The notes below the pieces were generated by a model. That model saw only the letters and a list, made by a program, of their open reading frames with translations, did no database searches and was not told the DNA's origin. Both the position numbers and the translations under genes were made by a program. This document shows, in pieces, positions 43,614 to 53,132 of a stretch of 64,000 nucleotides of DNA; the stretch's first letter is position 1, and every line of letters starts with the position of its first letter. The stretch lies in NCBI GenBank assembly GCA_965370415.1, contig CBDUTJ010000010.1:1-64000 (forward strand), read 5' to 3'. This DNA is from JACNIV01 sp965370415 (GTDB taxonomy: Bacteria > Cloacimonadota > Cloacimonadia > Cloacimonadales > TCS61).

Positions 43614-46600
43614 TTATCTATCTTCGGATTCATTACCACCCTTCCTGATAGTATAATTCATTTCAAAGATAAAACCCTTGAATTCTCTGCCGCTCACAAC
43701 TTTTGCCAGTATAGTATTCTTCCCTGGTTTCAGCTGGACTATGCTGATCTCGTGAGATTGTATCTTCTTCAACTTATCATCCACGATCAATCCCTGATCA
43801 GCTATCACCAGTTCACCATTCACCCAGAGTGTTACAGTATTCTGACCGATCATTTTAACCTGAGCCTGGATCACATCACCATCGAGATCAATATCCTTTT
43901 TAAAATATACTGTTTCCACTTTATTAGAATCGATTACCGGATGCCAGATATCCAGCGCCTCGCTGCTTTCAAGACCGAACATCTGAGCCTTGAAGAACTG
44001 GAAGTTGCTAGCACCGGCTGAGAACCAGCCCGCTTCTTCCTGATTCGTTGCCAGAGTATCTGTTTGCACCTGGGTAGAGGATAAAGAGTCTGCCGGTATT
44101 GTATCGGTAACTGCTGTTTCATCTACAATATTTGAAGTTGTGCCTTCCAGCACAAAATCATCTTTCCTGGTTAGCCAGCTATAATCAGATAGTAGAATCC
44201 TCTTTTCGGTAGTTTTGGCGATCTCCAGTTTTTCCTTATCATACTGTAGGGTAATGAAAGAACTGAACAGAGTTGGATCGACAGCTGTTGAATCCACAGC
44301 TATTTTTATAATGATATTGTTCAAACCGGATTTCATATTCCTGGAAGAGGTAACTGAATAATGCGGGGTCAGCACATTATTCACTTTAACAAAATCCTCC
44401 CGCAGGGTTGCTGCTTTTTCTACCAGCATATTATTCAAATACACTTCCACCGGTTTGTCATAAGCATAATCGAAAGTGATCAGTTCCGGTTTTATTTCCG
44501 CAGTAAATTCCCTTTTCAGATACATCTCCTGTCGGGATGGCACCAAAATCACCTTGGCAGAATCAAAAACAGTGGACTGGGGAGCTATCTGCACTGAATT
44601 CCAGGAAGCACTGTTTACACTGCTTGTAGACAGATCACTAATGGCTGTTTTATTTACTTCCCAGGCAGAATTTGTGTAAATATGTTCGAGCACTTTCGGT
44701 TTGCGAACACCCAGTTCTACCAATCTGTTATTGGCTAAGTCGGTCCACTGGTCAGAGTAATCTTTACCATCGTAGAAAGTAGCGAGCAGGGTGTTATAGA
44801 GTTGAACACCCTTCTTGAGAAAGGCCAGCACGAACTCATTTCCCTTATTATTGATAGCCATTTTGTACTGTTTCTGCTGCACAGGGTTAGCCGTCATCTG
44901 TTCATTATTCAACTGTTTGGAGACAGCGATATATTTCTGTATCTGTTTTTGAACAACATCGGCAGCATGATCGTATATCTTACCGCCGACATACAGAGCG
45001 CGTGTTCTGTCTTCCGGTTTCAGTCCAAAATTATTTCCTTCCTGAATGAGTGCGATGATATCTGTTTTTAAAGCATCGCATTGTTCCAGAAGTTTGGGAA
45101 TACGCCGCTTGCCTTCTGTAAGATGGTTTTTCCATTCCGTCAGTTCATTCACACGCAGCAGTTCATCGGGTGTGGAGGCTAGGAAGCTGACTTCTATTCT
45201 GTTCAACTCTTCCTTAAAGCGGTTATGGAAAGTGATGTAATTACCGTAATAATCGAAAGCTTCGTAGATCGCCTCTGTGGGAAGATTAAGATTTTTCTCT
45301 CTATAATGTTCATCGGCCGCTTTGAAAGCTTTTATGCTGGCAAACATTTTGCTGTATTGTTCGGATTCGAAAAGGCTGTCAACTTCGGTTTTGATCTCTT
45401 TCAGTTTTTCAGCAGCAATAGTTATAAAGAGATCGATGGTAGGATCTTTCTTATAAAGGTAGGCAGCCAGTTCTTCAAATTTCTGCTCCTCCCCCCGGTC
45501 GTTGTAGATCTTGGCAATTCTGATCAGGAAGTCATTGGCTTTGGGATGAGAGGGATAGAGCTTTTCAAAACGAAGACATAGTTCCACGATCATGTTCTCA
45601 TTGCCCAGTTCGTTATAGATGCGATAGGCATTTAAGAAAATATTCTCTTTTCGGTCTTCAGCAATATCCATCTGGTCTGCTTCATCATGAAGCTGCAGGT
45701 ACATATCGGCAGCGTGTTTCTTATCGTTGAACTGCTCACCTTCATAAAAACCTATTATCTGCAACCGAAGTTTATAAGCTTCGTTAGAATCTTTAAATTT
45801 ATTAATAAACTGCTTGCGAAGTTTTTCGCTCTGTTTCCAATCCTGCAAGCTGTCGGAGATGGTCCAAGCGCTGATATAAGCAGCCAGGATATCATTTTTA
45901 TCATTCTTCCTAGTAGCAATACCCAGGAAAAGATCAATAGCTGTCTGATTTTCCCCGGCCTGCTGGTAACTCTCTATAGCCTTAACTATAAAGCCTATGC
46001 TTTTTCCCAGATCATCATTCTCGATCTCAGCAGCCAGCCGCAGGTATTCCTGGGCAGCAGTGATGTAATCCGCTGAATCTGCCAGTGTATTGGCCTTTGC
46101 CTGCATGGTAGCCAGGATATTGTTATTATAAACCTGTTTTTCTTCATCGGAGGCATACTTGGTTGCTTCTCTATAATAATTTTCCGCTCCTGTATAATCA
46201 TTACGGGCCTGGCTGATCTCTGCCAGCCTGGCATAGGAGACCTTCTTGACCTCATTATTAACAGCATAATTCAGCAGCCTGTTAAAATCAGTGTATGCTT
46301 CCTCAAATTCATTACGTGCATAATTCAGTTCAGCACGCTGGTAAACGATACGAATCAATTCTGTTTCGATAGCTTTGCTGGAGGTGGCAGCAGTAGTCAG
46401 GTAATCTTCATATTTCCTGGCAGCCATCACAAAAAGAGAATCAAGATCCTCTTTGCTCAGGGTGATGTTGTTCACCGTATCCACATAAGCACTATCTCCG
46501 ATGGTGGGTTTCAGAACATTATAGATCTGTTCGTAATTGTAGAACTCCGTTTCCTTGTACTCCTGCAGGGCTGGATGCTCAGGATAACTTTCGATAAAGG

Positions 46601-48038
46601 TATTGATATCTGCTATTACAGCAAAATAGATACGGGGATTCTGGCTAGATTCAGCCATATCCTGGCTGAAGTCGACCACATTCTTACGCATGTTCTCCAT
46701 CTGCTTAGAACCAGCATCATCCTTGAAAGCATCATAGCAACAATAACTTTCTACCAGTTCTTTATATACAAGATAATCTTCTTCCTCTGCAGACTGGGCA
46801 AAGTTATTATAATATTTCGGTTCCATGAATTCATATGCTTCTCGAATCACAGCCAGTTGCGGAGTTTTATCAATGTCTATATTGGTCTGGAACCAGAGGG
46901 AATCGACCCTGAAGTCATTTGCCAGGCGAATATATTCATCAACAACAAGTTCTTCCGCGGGAACACCACCCCTAGTTCTGGATGGATTGCGCTTGTAGAT
47001 GGTCATGATAGAGTCCACGAGAAGGGGACAGTTAAGTTCCTCGGGATAGAGAGCAATATAGGCATTATAAAGGTCCACTGCCTGCATAGGTGCGTTATAT
47101 TTATGTTTCAACTCGATTGATTTCAGGATTACTTCCTTGCCATATTCTTTGCTTACAAAGCTGTGAAAGATCTCTTTTGCTTTTTCAGCAGCCAGGGAAA
47201 ACTGCTCAAAATCGGTACCGTCATATTCGATCAAACTGAAAGCTATATTTTCGATAGCATCTGCTTCAAAGAAGGTCTTTTCTATTTTCAGAGAATCGAC
47301 CTGGATGGTCTGAAGAATATGCGTGAAATCTTCAATAGCCTTGGTGAAGTTGGCGCTGGTAAAATAAGTCCAGGCTCGCTGGAAAAGACCGTAATTTGCC
47401 AGGGCATCACCTTCTTTTTTCGAGACCAGATCAAAATAGTAGATAGCCTTTTCATAATATTCCTGAGGAACACGAGTATCGAGAGCGATTTCAAAGTAAA
47501 CCGTTCCCAACCTGTAGCCTGCTTCGGTATTATAACTCGATTCCGGGAAATCTTCCCAGACCTGCCTGTAGGCATCTAGCACATACTGCAGCCTCTCTTC
47601 AATCAAACGCAGTGAATCGGGCCAGTTCATGACCAGATCGATATTTCTCTGTCTGGCTTCATCGCGCCGATAAACTTCCGAGTTAAATCCATAATAACCA
47701 ATATTATAAAGAACAGCATCTTTTTGCAGGAAGTTGATATCTTTTTCCAATACTTTTTTATAAAATCCTGCTGTTATAGATGGATTATGAATATCGATTT
47801 CCGTGCTCATTTCAGCAAGATTAAAATAGAGTGTGGATAAACCCGGTGAATGGGGATTCTCATTGATAAATCTTAAGGTTTTTTGATAAACATCCTTTTT
47901 ATAGGCGATCTTCTTATTATACATTTCCTGCAATTGGGAATTTATATCGTTAACAATTTCCTGTGCTATAATTCCCGTCATTGCAAACAGCAATATTAAA
48001 ATTATTAAATTAAATTTATTAATAGCGTTATTATTCAT
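43614..48038 (-). CDS. 1474-residue periplasmic TPR protein with two C-terminal jelly-roll-like domains
   Basis: Signal peptide (about residues 1-25), then some thousand residues of degenerate tetratricopeptide repeats (helical pairs with A and Y at regular places, for example AYGYRLGT-type and YNTEAGYRLGTVYFEIALDT). Residues about 1120-1290 and 1335-1474 look like galactose-binding-type jelly-roll domains: the second has IWHPVIDSN, VYFKKDIDL and TLWVNGELVIADQG. Such domains often bind sugars. It overlaps the upstream TPR gene by 8 bases (ATGAATAA). It may link the TonB-like protein or peptidoglycan to the outer membrane. Confidence 0.75.
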   Translation of the reverse strand: MNNNAINKFNLIILILLFAMTGIIAQEIVNDINSQLQEMYNKKIAYKKDVYQKTLRFINENPHSPGLSTLYFNLAEMSTEIDIHNPSITAGFYKKVLEKDINFLQKDAVLYNIGYYGFNSEVYRRDEARQRNIDLVMNWPDSLRLIEERLQYVLDAYRQVWEDFPESSYNTEAGYRLGTVYFEIALDTRVPQEYYEKAIYYFDLVSKKEGDALANYGLFQRAWTYFTSANFTKAIEDFTHILQTIQVDSLKIEKTFFEADAIENIAFSLIEYDGTDFEQFSLAAEKAKEIFHSFVSKEYGKEVILKSIELKHKYNAPMQAVDLYNAYIALYPEELNCPLLVDSIMTIYKRNPSRTRGGVPAEELVVDEYIRLANDFRVDSLWFQTNIDIDKTPQLAVIREAYEFMEPKYYNNFAQSAEEEDYLVYKELVESYCCYDAFKDDAGSKQMENMRKNVVDFSQDMAESSQNPRIYFAVIADINTFIESYPEHPALQEYKETEFYNYEQIYNVLKPTIGDSAYVDTVNNITLSKEDLDSLFVMAARKYEDYLTTAATSSKAIETELIRIVYQRAELNYARNEFEEAYTDFNRLLNYAVNNEVKKVSYARLAEISQARNDYTGAENYYREATKYASDEEKQVYNNNILATMQAKANTLADSADYITAAQEYLRLAAEIENDDLGKSIGFIVKAIESYQQAGENQTAIDLFLGIATRKNDKNDILAAYISAWTISDSLQDWKQSEKLRKQFINKFKDSNEAYKLRLQIIGFYEGEQFNDKKHAADMYLQLHDEADQMDIAEDRKENIFLNAYRIYNELGNENMIVELCLRFEKLYPSHPKANDFLIRIAKIYNDRGEEQKFEELAAYLYKKDPTIDLFITIAAEKLKEIKTEVDSLFESEQYSKMFASIKAFKAADEHYREKNLNLPTEAIYEAFDYYGNYITFHNRFKEELNRIEVSFLASTPDELLRVNELTEWKNHLTEGKRRIPKLLEQCDALKTDIIALIQEGNNFGLKPEDRTRALYVGGKIYDHAADVVQKQIQKYIAVSKQLNNEQMTANPVQQKQYKMAINNKGNEFVLAFLKKGVQLYNTLLATFYDGKDYSDQWTDLANNRLVELGVRKPKVLEHIYTNSAWEVNKTAISDLSTSSVNSASWNSVQIAPQSTVFDSAKVILVPSRQEMYLKREFTAEIKPELITFDYAYDKPVEVYLNNMLVEKAATLREDFVKVNNVLTPHYSVTSSRNMKSGLNNIIIKIAVDSTAVDPTLFSSFITLQYDKEKLEIAKTTEKRILLSDYSWLTRKDDFVLEGTTSNIVDETAVTDTIPADSLSSTQVQTDTLATNQEEAGWFSAGASNFQFFKAQMFGLESSEALDIWHPVIDSNKVETVYFKKDIDLDGDVIQAQVKMIGQNTVTLWVNGELVIADQGLIVDDKLKKIQSHEISIVQLKPGKNTILAKVVSGREFKGFIFEMNYTIRKGGNESEDR

Positions 48039-50052
48039 TTCTAAGTTTTTCCTGAAATTCCTGATACTCTTCGTCTATGGACTGGGCTTGCTTGAAAAGA
48101 ACTCCCAATAGACTGAACTGATACTTTTCGTTCTCTACCTTAACTTCGTCCATTATGATAGCAAGAGCTTGATCATAAGAGAGATTAAGCGACTGGAATT
48201 CAGCCACTAGAACTTCCTTTTCCTTACTTAATCTCCGGGCTATCTGTTTATTGAAATTCTCAATTACCTCTTGTTTCAAGGAGATCAGGTTTTCCCTGTT
48301 TTTATCGATAGCTTCAGACTCCTCATGGATAATCTGCTGGAATTCATCCGAAGGCTTTCCTTTGAACATGTATTGGGCAATAACATCGATAGATTCAAGG
48401 TTCTCTACGACTAGTTGCCTGGAATCCCGTATCGTTTGAATCATCTCCTCATGATTATTGGTTATTGCTATTTGTTCAATCTCATTCCAGGTTTTCAGCA
48501 GGTTATCCTGGTAAACTTTTTCTATAGCCAGAGCTCTAGCAAAATCATAGTCCTTATAGGTAAATCTGGGTCTGTGACCGAGGTAGTTCAGTATCTGCAG
48601 GGTTACGATCGAGGAATCCGTGGAGGCAATTTCCCGGTCGATAATAGCCGGGATCCTCTTATTGGGAACTGTGTTTGCCAGTAATATTATCGCTTCGATA
48701 TCGGCAATGGTGCTGCTATAGGCAAGATATTCTTCTTCCAGCAGTTCCAGGAGCTGCAACGATATAGGATCAAGACCTGTATAGAGTTCCTGCATTGTAT
48801 TATTTGTGCTTTGCAGTGCTCCTTCAATGTTATCTGCCTTTTTTTGCAGAGCTTCGATCTCTTCTGCTGAAATATCCAGACGGGACAGTTCTCGGCGAGT
48901 TTCATTGTATTTTGCCAGTAATCTGTATTTTGTATTCATTGTCTCCAATAAGACATTATTGCGGCTTATGATCTCATTTAAGCTGCTTTCCGCCTGATCA
49001 AAGTTGCCGCGTCCCTGCTCGGAAACAGCTACCAGGAATTTGGCCGATGCGAAGTATTCACTCTTAACCGATTTCTCTACGATTTCGTAGAAATAATCAA
49101 TAGCTTTATCAAAAAACTGATTATTATAGAATTGCAAAGCAATTTCGTATAATAGTTCATCATTTATTTCTCCATGGTGTATATTGCCATAGTTTTCATA
49201 ACAAGCTAATGCCTGAACAATATCGCCTTTGGCTGAATAGAGACGAGCCAGAGAAAGAATCACAAAATCATAATAATCCGTGCCTGTTCCGTAACGTTCT
49301 TCGAGAATCATAAATTTCTCTATTGCTGTATCGATACCATCCGTGAAGTAAGCGATCATAGCCTGCATGGCTTTGGCCCGAAAACTGAACTCTTTATTTT
49401 TAGACAGTGCCTTAAAAATGCTTAAAGCATCCTCATATCTCCCTACATTGAAGTAGGATTGTGCCAGCCAGTAGTTCTGTTTTATGCTTATCTCTCCGAC
49501 ATAATTGTCGAAGCAGGTGATCAGTTGTTCATCACGACCCTCTTTAAAGTAGATTTCTTGCAGGATCAGCTGTACGGGATTCAGCCTTTTTGACTGGGGA
49601 TAATTTGTTACTAAATCCTCGAGCAGGTTCTGTGCTTTTTTATAATCTCCCTTGATAAAAGCCAGTTTCGCACGATAATATAGAATCTGATCCTGGAGTT
49701 CAACTACATCGTTGTAGATGATTTTCTGTTCTCCTATCTTCAAGCTGAGAGCTTTCAGACGGTTTTCTGAAATCATCCTGTCCATAACCTTGGCATTTTT
49801 GGAAAATATTTTCTTCAGATCACTGACCTTTCCTTTTTTATATAGTTTCCGTACACCGTCTCTCTGTTGCAATAGATTATAGAAATAGGCGATTTCTTCT
49901 TCCAGGATAGCCAGTTCCTTGCGTTCTTCTTTCAATTGCTCAAGCAGAGGTTTCTCTTTTTTCTGCGGTTTCAAGATAGATATAATATCATCTTGCGCAA
50001 TCAGTTGCGCAAAAATGACAGTAATAATTAATGAAAAAAGTATTTTTCTCAT
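48031..50052 (-). CDS. Periplasmic TPR and coiled-coil protein
   Basis: 673 residues from the ATG at 50052; a TTG 9 bases upstream has no ribosome site. Signal peptide MRKILFSLIITVIFAQLIAQ, TPR-like repeats over residues about 90-370 (for example YFNVGRYEDALSIFKALSKN) and a long helical, coiled-coil-rich tail to the end. Partner of the 1474-residue TPR protein, coupled by an 8-base overlap. In Agl-Glt-type machines such proteins scaffold the periplasmic part. No catalytic motif seen. Confidence 0.75.
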   Translation of the reverse strand: MRKILFSLIITVIFAQLIAQDDIISILKPQKKEKPLLEQLKEERKELAILEEEIAYFYNLLQQRDGVRKLYKKGKVSDLKKIFSKNAKVMDRMISENRLKALSLKIGEQKIIYNDVVELQDQILYYRAKLAFIKGDYKKAQNLLEDLVTNYPQSKRLNPVQLILQEIYFKEGRDEQLITCFDNYVGEISIKQNYWLAQSYFNVGRYEDALSIFKALSKNKEFSFRAKAMQAMIAYFTDGIDTAIEKFMILEERYGTGTDYYDFVILSLARLYSAKGDIVQALACYENYGNIHHGEINDELLYEIALQFYNNQFFDKAIDYFYEIVEKSVKSEYFASAKFLVAVSEQGRGNFDQAESSLNEIISRNNVLLETMNTKYRLLAKYNETRRELSRLDISAEEIEALQKKADNIEGALQSTNNTMQELYTGLDPISLQLLELLEEEYLAYSSTIADIEAIILLANTVPNKRIPAIIDREIASTDSSIVTLQILNYLGHRPRFTYKDYDFARALAIEKVYQDNLLKTWNEIEQIAITNNHEEMIQTIRDSRQLVVENLESIDVIAQYMFKGKPSDEFQQIIHEESEAIDKNRENLISLKQEVIENFNKQIARRLSKEKEVLVAEFQSLNLSYDQALAIIMDEVKVENEKYQFSLLGVLFKQAQSIDEEYQEFQEKLRNE

Positions 50053-50064
50053 AAGTAACAATTA

Positions 50065-51063
50065 TTATTCTTGTAGAAGTTTACGGATCTCTTCCAGTTC
50101 CTTTTCAGCTTGTTTTCTGCGTTTTCTTATCTGTTCAAGTTCATCTCTCAAGGGATTGGTGTCTTCGTCGTAGGTTTCAACATCCGGGGTAGTTCTCTCC
50201 ATCGATCTGCTGCGATGGCTGATGGTTTTCTTCCTCTTTTCGGAAGCTTTCATTTCTGAGAAATGATCCAACGTATATTTCAGATTAATCGCCAGCTTTT
50301 GGCTGCCCTCATCCCCTTTCATACCTATATAGTCTTCTACCTCGTACATCCCCACGCGCAGTGTAAAGTTGTTGTAGAAGCCGTTAAGTCCAAAATTGAG
50401 ATTCTGGCTGTCAAACTCAAGGTCGAAACCCCAATAGCGGGAAGGTTTGACATCGATACCACCGAAAGTACCACCAAAGCCCTTAACTGTTTCACCTTTA
50501 CCGTGGAACTTCCTTTGCCCCATCCCAAAATGAAAGGATGTCTCCAGGTAATCCATAATAGGAATCCCGGTGATGATAACCAGGGATTTGCTGACCACCA
50601 GATAGGGTGAGTTCTTGATATAGTCGATCGGATCGGTGAAATCATAATCTTCTGGAATATCGATCTTTTCAAAATCGGACACGGAAGAAAAGAGATTCAA
50701 TATGCCAAAGGAGAGAGCTGGCAGAGTTTCCGTTTCACTGATGATCCGCACCTTAAGATTGCCGAACACACCGGCAGTGTTGGTGTAAACCAGTCCGATC
50801 TCCGCCCTGTCGAACAATCCTATCCTGATACCGCCAGCAAAATCGTACTCATTGTACCTAGTACTAGTACCGGTGGTATCAATAACCCACGGAATATTAC
50901 CATCGCTCACAAAATAGTTCGTGTAGGAGAGATCCACCATCTTGTGAGGAAGCACGTAGGCATCAGGAATGTTAATGTTACCCATGGTTGTATAGGGCAT
51001 GGATAAAAGTGCGACAGAATAAAACAGCATCACACAAGTTAAATATAAAACAGATTTTTTCAT
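50065..51063 (-). CDS. Outer-membrane beta-barrel protein with a charged C-terminal helix
   Basis: 332 residues from the ATG at 51063, with a GGGGG site upstream. Signal peptide (MKKSVLYLTCVMLFYSVALL), then a barrel of alternating strands (FDLEFDSQNLNFGLNGFYN), and after about residue 275 a tail of about 60 residues, rich in charge, ending ELEQIRKRRKQAEKELEEIR, a probable coiled coil. A helical tail after a barrel is unusual: it would point into the periplasm and could bind the TPR proteins encoded next. First gene of the operon. Confidence 0.72.
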   Translation of the reverse strand: MKKSVLYLTCVMLFYSVALLSMPYTTMGNINIPDAYVLPHKMVDLSYTNYFVSDGNIPWVIDTTGTSTRYNEYDFAGGIRIGLFDRAEIGLVYTNTAGVFGNLKVRIISETETLPALSFGILNLFSSVSDFEKIDIPEDYDFTDPIDYIKNSPYLVVSKSLVIITGIPIMDYLETSFHFGMGQRKFHGKGETVKGFGGTFGGIDVKPSRYWGFDLEFDSQNLNFGLNGFYNNFTLRVGMYEVEDYIGMKGDEGSQKLAINLKYTLDHFSEMKASEKRKKTISHRSRSMERTTPDVETYDEDTNPLRDELEQIRKRRKQAEKELEEIRKLLQE

Positions 51064-51091
51064 AATTACCCCCAAAAAATATTCAGTTTTT

Positions 51092-51121
51092 CTTATATCT
51101 TATTGACAAATATTAAGTCAA
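51092..51121 (-). promoter_or_regulatory. Promoter of the outer-membrane/TPR/Exb operon
   Basis: Minus strand: TTGACT (51116-51121), 18 bases, TATAAG (51092-51097), about 29 bases before the start at 51063. On the other strand TTGACA at 51103-51108 could serve yraN, so the two genes may share a divergent promoter region. Confidence 0.4.
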
Positions 51122-51136
51122 GATATTTCTCAAATC

Positions 51137-51511
51137 ATGGATTATATAAATAAGGTTGCAATGGGCAAATCGGGAGAGGCTCTGGTTGTTGAATTCCTTA
51201 AATCTCACGGTTATAAAATTATTCATCGTAATTACTATTCCCAATATGGAGAGATTGATATAATTGCTCTGGATGACGATCTGCTGGTTTTTCTAGAGGT
51301 AAAAACACGCACCTCGAATCTGAGTTCCGCCCTCAACAGTGTATCCTTTGCAAAACAACTTAAACTCTCCAAGACCGCTTCCTTTTTTCTATCTCAAAAT
51401 CATCAATATGAAGACAATTTTACCCGCTTTGATCTTATCGTTGTTCTGAAAAAACCAGACTCAAACAAGATCCAGCATTACAAAGATGCCTTTACATCCG
51501 TTTTAGAATAG
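51137..51511 (+). CDS. YraN/UPF0102 family nuclease-like protein
   Basis: 124 residues. GKSGEALVVEFLKSHGYKII, QYGEIDIIALD and VFLEVKTRT form the restriction-endonuclease-like E..D..ExK active site of the UPF0102 family. YraN proteins are widespread; their role is uncertain, with ties to DNA repair or recombination. The gene is divergent from the envelope operon. Confidence 0.9.
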   Translation: MDYINKVAMGKSGEALVVEFLKSHGYKIIHRNYYSQYGEIDIIALDDDLLVFLEVKTRTSNLSSALNSVSFAKQLKLSKTASFFLSQNHQYEDNFTRFDLIVVLKKPDSNKIQHYKDAFTSVLE

Positions 51512-51792
51512 ACTTTTCTCCGCAATCTACGTTCCATTTTTTAGTCACTGTTAATTTTATGATATCGTAGCCTTATCTGCTAAACAACACAGAAATTATT
51601 AAGATATACTAATCTGTCAAATTTATTATCACTTTTTTTTAATTAATTGAGGAAATATGGGATGTTTTTAATTCCCCATTTTAAATTAATTCTAAACCCC
51701 TTAAGATTGTGAATGGAACTATTAAAATTCACGATCTTTCCGATTTTATAATTTGAGATATCCAGATTGTATCATTTTGACACAGCAGAATA

Positions 51793-53118
51793 TTATTCCA
51801 GTAATCCCGTATCAAAATTTTCGCCCAGATAGGATTGCCATCTAGGATCACTACTCTCCATATCGTCATCTTCCACATATATCAACCGATAGTTACCGCT
51901 GGTTTGTAGATCGATAAAGATATAGGTCAGTTCAGTGCCAGTCCTGTATTTCCAGATCTGGTAATCTTTCTGAGCGTATTTGGCAGTAAGACCTGTTTCC
52001 AGCTTGATGATCTCATCGGGTTCACCATGTTTGATATATATCCTGCCCCGATCGGTTTTCCAGCCATCTTTAAAGTAGGAAAATTTATTATTACAATGAT
52101 CGATACGCTCTTTCACTGTGAGTAGAAATTCATTTTTTTCGGTGGACGGATCGGGATCATTAACAGACCAGAACCTGTTGAGAAAGTTTATTTTTCCTTT
52201 TTCGGTCAGGGTCTTCCAGATTGCTGACTGACTGCTGGTAAGAAAATATTTAAGCAGCATGAATTCATCCTTCAGATCGATAAAAAGCCGCTGCGAAAAG
52301 ATCTTCTCCTTTCTGATGCTGAAATAATCGTGTGCTATTTCTACCTGAGGTAAACTATCCAGGCCTGCGCTGATGACAAGTTCATAATAACCCTCTTCCA
52401 GGTTGCTGATATCCAGATTTTTTGTGATCGGTATTGCCAAATCGGCAACCTCTATCTCGGCAGTTGATTCCAGGATGGATTCCTGTTTGCGCTCTATTTT
52501 TATCGTCTCGAAGATCAAGTCGGCTGAGTCGGGGAGAGTATAATAAACATAATAGAGCCAGAGTCTGTCATTTTCAGGCAGGGTATAAATATGAGAGGAA
52601 TTTAAATAAAACAGCTGGCCATCGCGGTGAAATTTCTCTAATAGATTTGTGGAATCGGCTACGATATCAAAGAGAAATTCAACTTCACTCAGTAAAGCAT
52701 TTTTGGGTAGAACAATCAATTCCTGATTATAATCGATAGATTTATCAGCCTCTTCATCGTAGAAGGTAACTGTTAAGAGATAACCCGAACCGCCCAGAGT
52801 GAGAATGATCTTATCAGAGAAAAGGCGGGGGGAGTCGGCAGTTGCTGCATCCTTCATAATAATTTTATTAACAAACTCATCCTGGTAAGCTATTTCTTCA
52901 CCTTTACTGAGGGCAAAGCTTACTTTCAGTTTGGCCACGAATCCCTGTTCAGTCCTTTCAAATTTCAAATCTTGGTAGGGGATCTGATAATTTATTTCAA
53001 AGATGGTGTTGCCTTTTTCATCCAGGAACCTGTTAGGGTCGACAGTAATATTCAACTGCTGGGCTGAAAGAGCATAGCCAATCACAAGGAAAGTAAAGAG
53101 CAGAAATACCTGTTTCAA
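51793..53118 (-). CDS. GWxTD domain-containing secreted protein
   Basis: 441 residues starting at a TTG with an AGGAAG site nine bases before; the full signal peptide (FLLFTFLVIGYALSAQ) follows. FWSVNDPDPSTEKNEFL and DGWKTDRGRIYIKHGEPDEI are the two hallmarks of the GWxTD domain (about residues 310-400), found in Bacteroidota and related phyla, function unknown. The N-terminal half is beta-rich without family. It begins 14 bases after the end of dnaE on the same strand and may be cotranscribed. Confidence 0.88.
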   Translation of the reverse strand: MKQVFLLFTFLVIGYALSAQQLNITVDPNRFLDEKGNTIFEINYQIPYQDLKFERTEQGFVAKLKVSFALSKGEEIAYQDEFVNKIIMKDAATADSPRLFSDKIILTLGGSGYLLTVTFYDEEADKSIDYNQELIVLPKNALLSEVEFLFDIVADSTNLLEKFHRDGQLFYLNSSHIYTLPENDRLWLYYVYYTLPDSADLIFETIKIERKQESILESTAEIEVADLAIPITKNLDISNLEEGYYELVISAGLDSLPQVEIAHDYFSIRKEKIFSQRLFIDLKDEFMLLKYFLTSSQSAIWKTLTEKGKINFLNRFWSVNDPDPSTEKNEFLLTVKERIDHCNNKFSYFKDGWKTDRGRIYIKHGEPDEIIKLETGLTAKYAQKDYQIWKYRTGTELTYIFIDLQTSGNYRLIYVEDDDMESSDPRWQSYLGENFDTGLLE

Positions 53119-53132
53119 AAGGAAATCTTCCT

